NCBI GenBank assembly: GCA_024710445.1
Contig: JANJUT010000005.1
Coordinates: forward strand, 1-6,326
DNA from: Thiobacillus sp.
Lineage (GTDB): Bacteria > Pseudomonadota > Gammaproteobacteria > Burkholderiales > Thiobacillaceae
Length of the DNA: 6,326 nucleotides
Reading direction: 5' to 3'
In this document: piece after piece, positions 1 to 5,716 of the stretch
How the letters are laid out: each line of letters begins with the position of its first letter
Position numbering within the stretch: position 1 is the first letter of the stretch
The notes under the pieces: model-generated
What the model saw: the letters and a program-made list of their open reading frames with translations, nothing else
Databases searched by the model: none
What the model was told of the DNA's origin: nothing
Translations under genes and position numbers: made by a program

Positions 1-83
1 CGTATAACCCTTCCGAGTCAAACCGCGACACCCGCAACTCAATCCGGCAATTGCTGTCAGACACCTACCCAAAGGAGTCAGCC
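1..83 (+). promoter_or_regulatory. Leader upstream of the pirin gene; weak -10-like box only
   Basis: This 83-base stretch precedes the pirin gene. A TATAAC box at about 3-8 resembles a sigma-70 -10 element, but any -35 partner would lie outside the window, so the promoter cannot be confirmed. The stretch ends in a clear Shine-Dalgarno sequence, AAAGGAG at 71-77. I see no palindrome, riboswitch-like structure or other gene in it. Confidence 0.25.
71..77 (+). promoter_or_regulatory. Ribosome binding site that sets the pirin start
   Basis: AAAGGAG lies 6 nt before the ATG at 84. This favours the ATG over the in-frame TTG at 51, which has no Shine-Dalgarno sequence and would add 11 residues unlike the pirin N-terminus. 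Confidence 0.8.
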
Positions 84-941
84 ATGAGCACACGCACCAT
101 CCGCCAGCGCGTCCCCGCCTACGAAGTCACCGAAGGTGCCGGGGTCACCGTCCACCGCAGCATCGGCACGCCGGCGCTGCGTAACCTCGACCCGTTCCTG
201 CTACTCGACCATTTTGGCAGCAACAATCCGGACGACTACATCGCCGGCTTTCCGGATCATCCGCATCGCGGCTTCATCACCTTCACCTACATGCTCGACG
301 GTCACATGCAGCACCGCGACAGCATGGGCAACCAGGGCGATCTCAAGCCCGGCGGCGTGCAATGGATGAAAGCGGCCAGCGGCGTGATTCATTCCGAAAT
401 GCCGCGCCAGGCCAATGGGCTGATGCGCGGCTTCCAGTTGTGGATCAACCTGCCGGCCAGCGAGAAGATGTCCGACCCGTCCTATCAGGAGTTTTCGGCC
501 GCCGCGATTCCGGATGTGGCGCTGGAGGCCGGTCGGGTGCGCGTGCTGGCAGGCGAATACAACGGCATCCGCGGTGTGATCGAGGATCCATCCACCGATG
601 TGCTCTACCTCGACGTGGCCTTGCCTGCCCACGCCGCATTCTCATTGCCGCTGGACGCGGCGCGCCATGCCTTCGTCTACGTATTCGAAGGCAGCGCCCA
701 ACTGGAAAAAGACGAATTGGCCCGGCACACCCTGGCGGTGCTGGGAGCGGGCGACACGGTGGACATCCGCGCCGGTGCGGAGGGCGCGCGCTTCATCCTG
801 GTGGCCGGCCGCCCCATCGGCGAACCGGTGGTGCAGCACGGTCCGTTCGTGATGAACACGCGTGAGGAAATCGAGCAGGCGATAGCCGATTACCGCGACG
901 GCAGGCTGGTGCAGACCCGGGCAGCGAAGCACGGGCACTGA
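84..941 (+). CDS. Pirin family protein (bicupin, possible quercetin 2,3-dioxygenase)
   Basis: This 285-residue protein is a pirin, a cytoplasmic double cupin with one metal ion in the N-terminal barrel. Seen in the sequence: the family opening R-N-L-D-P-F-L-L-L-D-H-F (33-44), then F-P-D-H-P-H-R-G-F (56-64), and G-V-I-H-S-E-M-P (100-107). H59, H61, H103 and E105 match the three-His/one-Glu metal site of known pirins. The C-terminal half (about 170-270) fits the second cupin barrel. Some bacterial pirins open the flavonol quercetin with O2, and others act as redox-sensing regulators; sequence alone does not say which applies here. The start is the ATG 6 nt after AAAGGAG. A nitroreductase gene follows after a 44-nt gap on the same strand, so the two may be co-transcribed. 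Length and metal ligands are intact. Family assignment is firm; substrate is unknown. Confidence 0.93.
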   Translation: MSTRTIRQRVPAYEVTEGAGVTVHRSIGTPALRNLDPFLLLDHFGSNNPDDYIAGFPDHPHRGFITFTYMLDGHMQHRDSMGNQGDLKPGGVQWMKAASGVIHSEMPRQANGLMRGFQLWINLPASEKMSDPSYQEFSAAAIPDVALEAGRVRVLAGEYNGIRGVIEDPSTDVLYLDVALPAHAAFSLPLDAARHAFVYVFEGSAQLEKDELARHTLAVLGAGDTVDIRAGAEGARFILVAGRPIGEPVVQHGPFVMNTREEIEQAIADYRDGRLVQTRAAKHGH

Positions 942-973
942 ACTGCCTGCCATGCGCTATGGTTAAGCATCAT

Positions 974-980
974 GAAAGGA
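974..980 (+). promoter_or_regulatory. Ribosome binding site that sets the nitroreductase start
   Basis: GAAAGGA ends 5 nt before the ATG at 986. It lies inside the extra nine codons that would be translated from the upstream in-frame ATG at 959, so 986 is the better start. Confidence 0.75.
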
Positions 981-985
981 CAGTC

Positions 986-1588
986 ATGAAACCCCGCCTG
1001 CTCGGCGCCATCCAGCAACGCTACGCCTGTCGCGAGTTCAGCGCCGACCGGTCCGTGTCTGCAGACGAGTTGTCGGCTGTGCTGGAGGCCGGACGACTCG
1101 CGCCCTCTGCCTTCGGGCTGGAACCCTGGCGTTTCATAAGCGTGACCGATACGGCAGGAAAAACCGCCCTCACCCACGCTTGCTTCGACCAGCCTGCCGC
1201 CGCTACAGCTGCCGCCTTCATCGCCATCGTGGCCCTGGTGGACGCACTCCACCCGGATTCGGATTACGTGCGCGCGCGCTTCGAGGCCGAAGCACGCGGC
1301 GGCGACACCGCGCCGATCTACGAGGCCTATCGCGCCTACCATCACCCGGACACGATCGCCCCCTGGGCACAGGGCCAGTGCAACTTTGCAGCGGCGCATT
1401 TGCTGCTGCAGGCGACTCATCTGGGACTCGCCAGCTGCCCGCTTGGCGGATTCGATGCGGGACTACTGACAAAAGCCCTGGCCATTCCACCCGGAGAAAT
1501 ACCCGCTTTGCTGATTGCCCTCGGGCACTGTGCCTGCGAAGCACCCGAACGAATACGCAAGCCGCTGGACCAGGCCCTAAAACCCTGA
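986..1588 (+). CDS. Nitroreductase family protein (FMN-dependent NAD(P)H oxidoreductase)
   Basis: This 200-residue protein belongs to the nitroreductase (NfsB/YfkO-like) fold, usually a homodimer with FMN that passes electrons from NAD(P)H to nitroaromatics, quinones or related acceptors in the cytoplasm. Seen in the sequence: the N-terminal FMN-phosphate motif R-Y-A-C-R-E-F (12-18), the segment A-P-S-A-F-G-L-E-P-W-R-F (39-50) that lines the flavin, and L-A-S-C-P-L-G-G-F-D (148-157), equivalent to the conserved Gly-rich turn near the C-terminus. The length is normal for the family (about 200-220). The start at 986 is supported by GAAAGGA. A small GC hairpin lies between its stop and selO. The physiological substrate cannot be read from sequence. 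A link to the pirin gene upstream is suggested only by adjacency and shared orientation. Confidence 0.92.
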   Translation: MKPRLLGAIQQRYACREFSADRSVSADELSAVLEAGRLAPSAFGLEPWRFISVTDTAGKTALTHACFDQPAAATAAAFIAIVALVDALHPDSDYVRARFEAEARGGDTAPIYEAYRAYHHPDTIAPWAQGQCNFAAAHLLLQATHLGLASCPLGGFDAGLLTKALAIPPGEIPALLIALGHCACEAPERIRKPLDQALKP

Positions 1589-1601
1589 CAGCAGACGGGT
1601 G

Positions 1602-1629
1602 GGCCAGATTAGACCTGGCCTTAAAATTT
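1602..1629 (+). promoter_or_regulatory. Short hairpin and AT-rich box just before selO
   Basis: GGCCAG (1602-1607) and CTGGCC (1615-1620) form a perfect 6-bp inverted repeat with a 7-nt loop, followed by TTAAAATTT (1621-1629). It could be a weak terminator for the nitroreductase gene, an operator, or a structure limiting selO translation. TAAAAT at 1622-1627 also resembles a -10 box, which would place a transcript start at or next to the selO ATG. No good -35 box is visible at 16-18 nt spacing. Function is undecided. Confidence 0.35.
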
Positions 1630-1633
1630 CCCC

Positions 1634-3100
1634 ATGTCCAAACTTGAATCCCTGCAGTTCGACAACGGCTTTGCCCGTCTGCCCGAGTCCTATTATTCGC
1701 GTGTCTGCCCCACCCCGGTGCCCGCCCCCTATCTGGTCTGCCACAGTCCGGAGGCGCTCAGGCTGCTCGATCTGGACGAGAGCGAAATCACCCGTCCCGA
1801 GATGATCGCCACGCTGGCGGGCAACCAGCTGCTGCCGGGCATGGACGCCATCGCCGCGTTGTATGCCGGGCACCAGTTCGGCCATTTCGTGCCGCAACTG
1901 GGTGATGGCCGGGCGATTCTCCTGGGCGAAGTCAAGAATGCCGCAGGTGAAGGCTGGGAAGTGCAGCTCAAGGGCGCCGGCCGCACGCCCTACTCGCGTG
2001 GCGGCGATGGCCGCGCCGTGCTGCGCTCCAGCATCCGCGAGTTCCTGTGTTCCGAAGCCATGCACGCGCTCGGCATTCCCACCACGCGCGCACTCGCCAT
2101 CGTCGGTAGCGACCACCCGGTCTACCGTGAGGACGAGGAAACCGCCGCGCTGGTGACCCGGCTGGCGCCGAGCTTCGTGCGCTTCGGCTCCTTCGAGGTG
2201 TTCTACTACCGCAACCAGATCGAGCCGATCCGCGAACTGGCCGACTACGTCATCGCGCGCTATTACCCGGAACTGGCGAAGCGCGACGAGCCTTATGCCG
2301 AACTGCTGCGCGAGGTCGGCCGCCGCACCGCCGAACTGATGGCGCAATGGCAGGCAGTGGGGTTTTCGCACGGGGTCATGAACACCGACAACATGTCGGT
2401 CCTCGGGCTTACGCTCGACTACGGCCCGTTCGGTTTTCTCGACGCCTTCGACCCCGGCTACATCTGCAACCATTCTGACAGCGGCGGGCGCTACGCCTTC
2501 GACCAGCAGCCGGACGTGGCCGCATGGAACCTCACCAAGCTGGCACAGACCTTTGTCCCGCTGCTATCGGTGGAAACGGCCTCGGCCGCCATCGCCGGCT
2601 ATCCCCAGCAATTCGGCCAGGCCTATATCGAACGCATGGCAGCCAAGTTCGGCCTGCAACTCGATGGCGAAACCGTGCCGCTCGTGATGGATGCGCTGCA
2701 ACTGCTGGCACAGAACCACGTCGACTACACCATTTTCCTGCGCCGCCTGTGCGACTTCGACAGTGCAGAAGGCGCAGTGAACGCAACCTTGCGCGACCTG
2801 TTCCTCGACCGTTCCGCATTCGATGCGTGGGCGTTCCGCTATGCCGGGGCGCTCAGGGCAATCGGTTCAGTCGATACCAAACGCAGCATGGCCATGCGCG
2901 CGGTCAACCCCAAATACATCCTGCGCAACCACCTGGCCGAGGTCGCCATCCGCCGTGCGGCCGACCACCGCGATTACAGCGAGATCACCCGATTGCATAC
3001 GTTGCTGCTGCATCCTTTCGACGAACAGCCCGAATTCGAGGCCTATGCCGCCGAGCCGCCTGACTGGGCCAGGCAGATTGAGGTAAGCTGTTCTTCGTGA
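1634..3100 (+). CDS. selO: Protein adenylyltransferase SelO (YdiU/UPF0061 pseudokinase-fold AMPylase)
   Basis: This 488-residue protein is SelO, which has an inverted kinase-like active site and transfers AMP from ATP to Ser/Thr/Tyr of target proteins. In E. coli its role is tied to redox stress and S-glutathionylation. Visible residues: K113 in Q-L-K-G-A-G, E136 in S-I-R-E-F, R176 and R183 in the R-L-A-P-S-F-V-R segment, D252/N253 in N-T-D-N-M, and D262 in D-Y-G (the DFG equivalent). All the expected catalytic and nucleotide-binding positions are present. C278 in the activation-loop region and C486 in the terminal C-S-S match the cysteines that form the regulatory disulfide in E. coli. The bacterial Cys stands where eukaryotic SelO carries selenocysteine. 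The ATG at 1634 gives the usual family N-terminus, but no Shine-Dalgarno sequence precedes it. The stop overlaps the next gene by 4 nt. Confidence 0.97.
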   Translation: MSKLESLQFDNGFARLPESYYSRVCPTPVPAPYLVCHSPEALRLLDLDESEITRPEMIATLAGNQLLPGMDAIAALYAGHQFGHFVPQLGDGRAILLGEVKNAAGEGWEVQLKGAGRTPYSRGGDGRAVLRSSIREFLCSEAMHALGIPTTRALAIVGSDHPVYREDEETAALVTRLAPSFVRFGSFEVFYYRNQIEPIRELADYVIARYYPELAKRDEPYAELLREVGRRTAELMAQWQAVGFSHGVMNTDNMSVLGLTLDYGPFGFLDAFDPGYICNHSDSGGRYAFDQQPDVAAWNLTKLAQTFVPLLSVETASAAIAGYPQQFGQAYIERMAAKFGLQLDGETVPLVMDALQLLAQNHVDYTIFLRRLCDFDSAEGAVNATLRDLFLDRSAFDAWAFRYAGALRAIGSVDTKRSMAMRAVNPKYILRNHLAEVAIRRAADHRDYSEITRLHTLLLHPFDEQPEFEAYAAEPPDWARQIEVSCSS

Positions 3101-3819
3101 ACCGACCTGCACCGCTGCTCGCCTCCCTGCTGATCGTTGCCCTGCTCTCCGCCTGTAGCGGGCAACCCATCCAGCGCAAGGACGGCAGCAGCAGCGTGCG
3201 GAGTTTCAGCGTCAAGGATCTGGCCAAGGGCGATGTCGACGACGTGGTCGAAATCCACCAGAAGGAAATCCTCGGCATCCTCAAAACGCTGACGCTCAAG
3301 CTCTATCGCCGCAACCCCAACGAATGGCGCAAGTCAGGCTTTGCCAGCGCCGAGGCTGCGACAGCCGATCTGTTCAAGCCCGTTTCCGAGTGGCAGGGCT
3401 CCACGCAGAAAGACCTCAACTGGGAAACGGCGCTGCACGACCCCTGGCGCGAGGATTTCGCCGGCGACCGGGTCAAGGCCCTGATGAGCGGCCTGCTGAC
3501 CATGCACATGGCGGCATTCAATCACAACACCGAGTTCTACCTGCTCACCGAAATGGACGCGCAAAAACTCTACAACGCCGCACGCAATACCGAAGCCGTG
3601 GTATGGAAACTCTCCACCGCCAAAAACCTGCGCGGCGAAATCATCCTGCTCTCCAATGGCTTCGACGCGAACGGCGTGGCCAACCTCAGCTTCGAACGCG
3701 AATTCGGCAAGCTCATCGGCATCCAGGACGCGCTCGCCAGGGTGATCGAGGACAAGAACAACCGCGCCATCCGCTTCGGCGTCGTCAACCTCGCCAGCAT
3801 GGTCTTCCTGCCGATCTGA
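3097..3819 (+). CDS. Predicted lipoprotein of unknown function
   Basis: The gene encodes 240 residues from a GTG start that overlaps the selO stop (GTGA). GAGG at 3080-3083 is a possible, rather distant ribosome binding site. Residues 1-19 form a lipoprotein signal peptide: R3, a hydrophobic core L7-L17, and the lipobox L-S-A-C with the lipidated Cys at 20. Ser at +2 would send it to the outer membrane by the E. coli Lol rule. The mature part is soluble-looking and mostly helical, with no further membrane segment. It has a charged region K-D-L-A-K-G-D-V-D-D (about 40-49) and many Trp and aromatic residues between about 78 and 130. I do not recognise a named domain. Overlap with selO suggests translational coupling, and the downstream gene overlaps it by 1 nt. 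The GC-rich, C-ending codons are like those of its neighbours, so transfer is not suggested. Confidence 0.85.
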   Translation: MNRPAPLLASLLIVALLSACSGQPIQRKDGSSSVRSFSVKDLAKGDVDDVVEIHQKEILGILKTLTLKLYRRNPNEWRKSGFASAEAATADLFKPVSEWQGSTQKDLNWETALHDPWREDFAGDRVKALMSGLLTMHMAAFNHNTEFYLLTEMDAQKLYNAARNTEAVVWKLSTAKNLRGEIILLSNGFDANGVANLSFEREFGKLIGIQDALARVIEDKNNRAIRFGVVNLASMVFLPI

Positions 3820-4476
3820 TGGTTGCTGACGACGCTTACGCCTACTGCGCCACCCTCACGCGCGACCAGTGGGCGTGGGAATTCCTGCGCCGCAACCCGC
3901 AGTACCAAGCCGACTACACCCAGTTCATCGCCATCTGGCGCGCCCTCGAAGCCGACTACGGCGCCCCGCCCAACCGCGACTTCACCCGTTGGAAACAAGA
4001 CCCGCGCGCCTACGGCCCGCTCGACGCCGCCACAACCGAAACACTCAACCCAATCAGCGGCGACCTCTGCATCGGTGAAGACGACCGCGTGTTCATCGAA
4101 TGCTGGATGGGCGCGAAATGGGGCTTCCACAAATTCCCGCTCGACCCTGAGCGCGTCGTGCCCGGCCCAGACGAATTGTCGTGGCGCCCACCGCCGCAGT
4201 CGGACGTTGAGGTTGGGGAGCCCTACCGGCTCGACATCCGCTTCGATTTATCCCTGCCACTGCCACCGCAGCTCGACGCCGCCAAATTCCGCCTCGTCTG
4301 CCGCGGCGCCGAAGACCGTGGCGAATCAACGCGAACGCTGGATTGCGATGCTGCGGCTGCTCGATGGCGGCGAAGCGACGGATGCGGACAGTTCCAAACT
4401 TCTGGACGAAGCAAGCGCGCTGGTTGCAGGCGGCTATCGCGAGATCCTGAGGCTGGCGGAAGGCAATTCGAAATAA
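3819..4476 (+). pseudogene. DUF6499/DUF2285-like 'transcriptional regulator domain' gene, frameshifted
   Basis: The ATG at 3819 shares its A with the lipoprotein stop (TGATG). The first part reads W-A-W-E-F-L-R-R-N-P (18-27) followed by Y-x-x-D-Y, the hallmark of the DUF6499 transcriptional-regulator-like domain. It continues to L-P-L-P-P-Q-L-D-A-A-K-F (146-157). After about residue 166 this frame loses family character and runs to a stop at 4527-4529 (236 aa). The next frame, from about 4318, gives Q-R-E-R-W-I-A-M-L-R-L-L-D and then V-A-G-G-Y-R-E-I-L, which resembles the C-terminal part of such proteins and stops at 4476. Removing one base near 4311-4327, for example one G of 4320-4321, would restore a 218-residue protein. 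A real mutation, a sequencing error and a recoding site are all possible. Members of this family often sit on conjugative elements and plasmids. DNA binding is assumed from family names only. Confidence 0.65.
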
Positions 4477-4500
4477 GGACTGCGCGATGCGCGACCGGCC

Positions 4501-4519
4501 AAGGCTGCGTCAGCCTTTT
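4501..4519 (+). terminator. Rho-independent-like terminator after the + strand gene block
   Basis: AAGGCTG (4501-4507) and CAGCCTT (4511-4517) pair perfectly across a CGT loop, and the right arm runs into a four-T stretch (4516-4519). It lies 25 nt after the last coding frame of the regulator-like gene. It probably ends that transcript, which separates the block from the cassette gene downstream. The short T run makes it a moderate terminator at best. Confidence 0.65.
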
Positions 4520-4638
4520 CATGACGTAATATAGAGACCGATGAACGGAGTATCGTTTACCGATCAACAAGTTAATAGCGGAAATGCTGCGTCTCCATAT
4601 TAAAAAACGTCCGGACCCATGGGTCTCTTGAATAACTG
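4520..4638. other. AT-richer spacer with nested inverted repeats, left flank of the cassette
   Basis: This stretch holds no convincing ORF. GACGT..AATATAGAGAC (4523-4538) and GTCTCCATATT..ACGTC (4591-4611) form an imperfect long-range inverted repeat (10 of 11 matching in the core). GTCCGGAC (4609-4616) overlaps the perfect 12-bp palindrome GACCCATGGGTC (4614-4625). I could not find a sigma-70 promoter with both boxes at acceptable spacing. The sequence could be an attI remnant, an operator or the scar of an older element. None of these is proven. Confidence 0.4.
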
Positions 4639-5643
4639 TTAGCCGTCAGGGAATCCTCATGCAGATCCAAAGTCGCTCCGAACACATTCTTGAACTTGCG
4701 AGAGAGCTTCTCGACGATATTGAGCTCGGCCGTACTGATGCTGAGCGACTGATTTTGAAAGCTTCCCGCCTTGCTAGATGGGTAGGATCTGAGGAGATTC
4801 GTTACTGGCTGAAATTGGAGTTGGGTGGCTACAACAACACCAACGCAACCTCTTTGAAGTACATGGGTATTACTGGCCGATGGCTTGATCGCGAAAAAGG
4901 CACTGGCTATTGGGGGCCACTCGCGCAACAGGAGGCCTCAATTAATGCCGAAAAGGCCAAACTCGCGGCATTGCGCGTACCAGATACGAGCGGTGACTAT
5001 GCAAATATTGCCATTCAGCACGTGACTGGCACGATGACCGCATCGAGCAACTACATCTCACGAATTAGCGGCATTCGATCTCGTGTGCTTGCACAACTTC
5101 ATAGTTTCGTCAGTGAGGTCTACTACGAGAAGGAGTTCGATAGCCTTTCGGAATCGATATTTGAGAGATACAAGAGTGCCGTTGATACTTTGATTGCCGA
5201 GCACTGCGGTGATGTCCTTGAGAAGATCCCCGCCGTCATGAGCCGCCTTGCGGAAGGTGACGAAGAGTCGATTAGCCAAGCACTGAGTACATGTCGCCGA
5301 ATCGTTGAATCGTTCGCGGATTCAATCTTTCCACCGTCCGACAGCACAGTTGAAATAGGCGGAAACGTTTTGAAGCTTGATGCGAGCAAACACCAGAATC
5401 GCATAAACGCGTACATCCACCAACGAACCCAGAGTGCTTCAAGAAAACAGCGGCTGCGGCAGAACCTCGCAAACCTCTTCGACCGAGTGTCAACAGGCGT
5501 CCACAAGGAAGTTACAGCCGAGGAAGCTCAATCGCTGTTTCTCAACACATACCTATTTCTCGGTGAGGTTCTTCACCTTCCGAAAATTGACGGCTAACCA
5601 ATCGCTCCACCGGACGGCCTACGGCCGCCGGTGAGCTCAAACG
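4639..5643 (+). mobile_element. Integron gene cassette (single cassette with its own attC)
   Basis: The segment starts TTAGCC immediately after G4638 and ends at G5643 before TT, the exact cut positions expected for integron cassettes (G|TTRRRY-type cores). The left core GTTAGCC (4638-4644) is the perfect reverse complement of the R'' core GGCTAAC (5592-5598), as required when the cassette closes into a circle. The single ORF begins only 20 nt from the left edge, its stop lies within R'', and no promoter is evident inside. G+C is about 45-50% against about 65% in the left flank, in keeping with foreign origin. No integrase or second attC lies in the window. Re-joining the flanks predicts an empty site of the form AACTG|TTCC, which has the GTT core used at attI, attC and secondary sites. 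Confidence 0.85.
4659..5597 (+). CDS. AbiTii-like protein with C-terminal HEPN-like motif, candidate anti-phage protein
   Basis: This 312-residue cassette-encoded protein has no signal peptide or membrane segment. AGGGA (4648-4652) ends 6 nt before the ATG. The N-terminal helical part, A-x-R-L-A-R-W-V-G-S-E-E-I-R-Y-W-L-K-L-E-L-G-G-Y between residues 35 and 58, matches the pattern I associate with the AbiTii domain, found in abortive-infection proteins. A charged helical middle follows. The C-terminal third contains C-R-R-I-V-E-S-F-A-D (212-221), then F-D-R-V-S-T-G-V-H (274-282), then a helix ending L-F-L-N-T-Y-L-F-L-G-E (293-303). R276 and H282 form an R-x5-H pattern as in HEPN ribonucleases. 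Inference: a toxin-like or RNA-targeting defence effector. The fold, nuclease activity and phage link are unproven. The TAA stop (5595-5597) is inside the attC core. No promoter was seen, so it may rely on an outside one. Confidence 0.75.
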   Translation: MQIQSRSEHILELARELLDDIELGRTDAERLILKASRLARWVGSEEIRYWLKLELGGYNNTNATSLKYMGITGRWLDREKGTGYWGPLAQQEASINAEKAKLAALRVPDTSGDYANIAIQHVTGTMTASSNYISRISGIRSRVLAQLHSFVSEVYYEKEFDSLSESIFERYKSAVDTLIAEHCGDVLEKIPAVMSRLAEGDEESISQALSTCRRIVESFADSIFPPSDSTVEIGGNVLKLDASKHQNRINAYIHQRTQSASRKQRLRQNLANLFDRVSTGVHKEVTAEEAQSLFLNTYLFLGEVLHLPKIDG

Positions 5644-5649
5644 TTCCAA
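5592..5649 (+). other. attC recombination site of the cassette
   Basis: Architecture in order: R'' GGCTAAC (5592-5598); L'' arm with GCT (5604-5606), unpaired C5607, CACCGG (5608-5613), unpaired A5614 and CGGCC (5615-5619); loop TAC (5620-5622); then GGCCG (5623-5627), CCGGTG (5628-5633), AGC (5634-5636), L' TCAAAC and R' GTTCCAA (5643-5649). The stem pairs perfectly apart from two extra bases on one arm. On the bottom strand these are a G and a T, as in studied attC sites that integron integrases recognise as folded single strands. AAC of R'' pairs with GTT of R'. The last R' bases come from the flank, so they need not match R''. The 58-bp size is within the known range. Confidence 0.88.
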
Positions 5650-5678
5650 AAAAAACCGGGGCATAAGGCCCCGGTTTT
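5648..5678 (-). terminator. Strong bidirectional rho-independent terminator of sodB
   Basis: AAAACCGGGGC (5652-5662) and GCCCCGGTTTT (5668-5678) form an 11-bp perfect stem with a 5-nt loop. Read on the minus strand it ends in eight T (5655 down to 5648), a textbook terminator for sodB. On the plus strand it ends in four T and could also stop transcripts of the cassette gene. The minus-strand T tract ends next to the R' core of attC. Confidence 0.92.
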
Positions 5679-5689
5679 CATTTCATCCT

Positions 5690-5706
5690 GGAAGCGCAAC
5701 GCTTCC
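5690..5706 (-). repeat. Second hairpin in the sodB 3' region
   Basis: GGAAGCG (5690-5696) and CGCTTCC (5700-5706) form a perfect 7-bp inverted repeat around CAA, between the sodB stop and its terminator. It has no T run, so it would act as an mRNA 3' structure rather than a terminator. Confidence 0.6.
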
Positions 5707-5716
5707 TGAACACGGC

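Noticed and set aside
1577..2473. 298-codon open frame on the minus strand opposite selO
   Set aside because: It lies almost wholly antisense to the well-supported selO gene, has no recognisable domain, and is explained by GC-rich codon bias leaving the opposite frame open.
3086..3100. Possible selenocysteine readthrough at the selO TGA
   Set aside because: Eukaryotic SelO has Sec near its end, but here a normal Cys (C486) in C-S-S already fills that position. The TGA is the true stop and overlaps the next start.
3324..3818. Upstream extension (165 codons) of the regulator-like frame into the lipoprotein gene
   Set aside because: The extension is arginine-rich shadow sequence of the lipoprotein reading frame. 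Family similarity starts only after the ATG at 3819, which overlaps the lipoprotein stop.
4478..4494. Tandem GCGCGAT/GCGCGAC repeat as a possible regulatory or CRISPR-type repeat
   Set aside because: There are only two imperfect 7-mers, with no spacers or further copies in the window.
4572..4928. Minus-strand open frame across the cassette left junction
   Set aside because: It overlaps the cassette gene start, has no ribosome binding site or family pattern, and crosses the recombination boundary.
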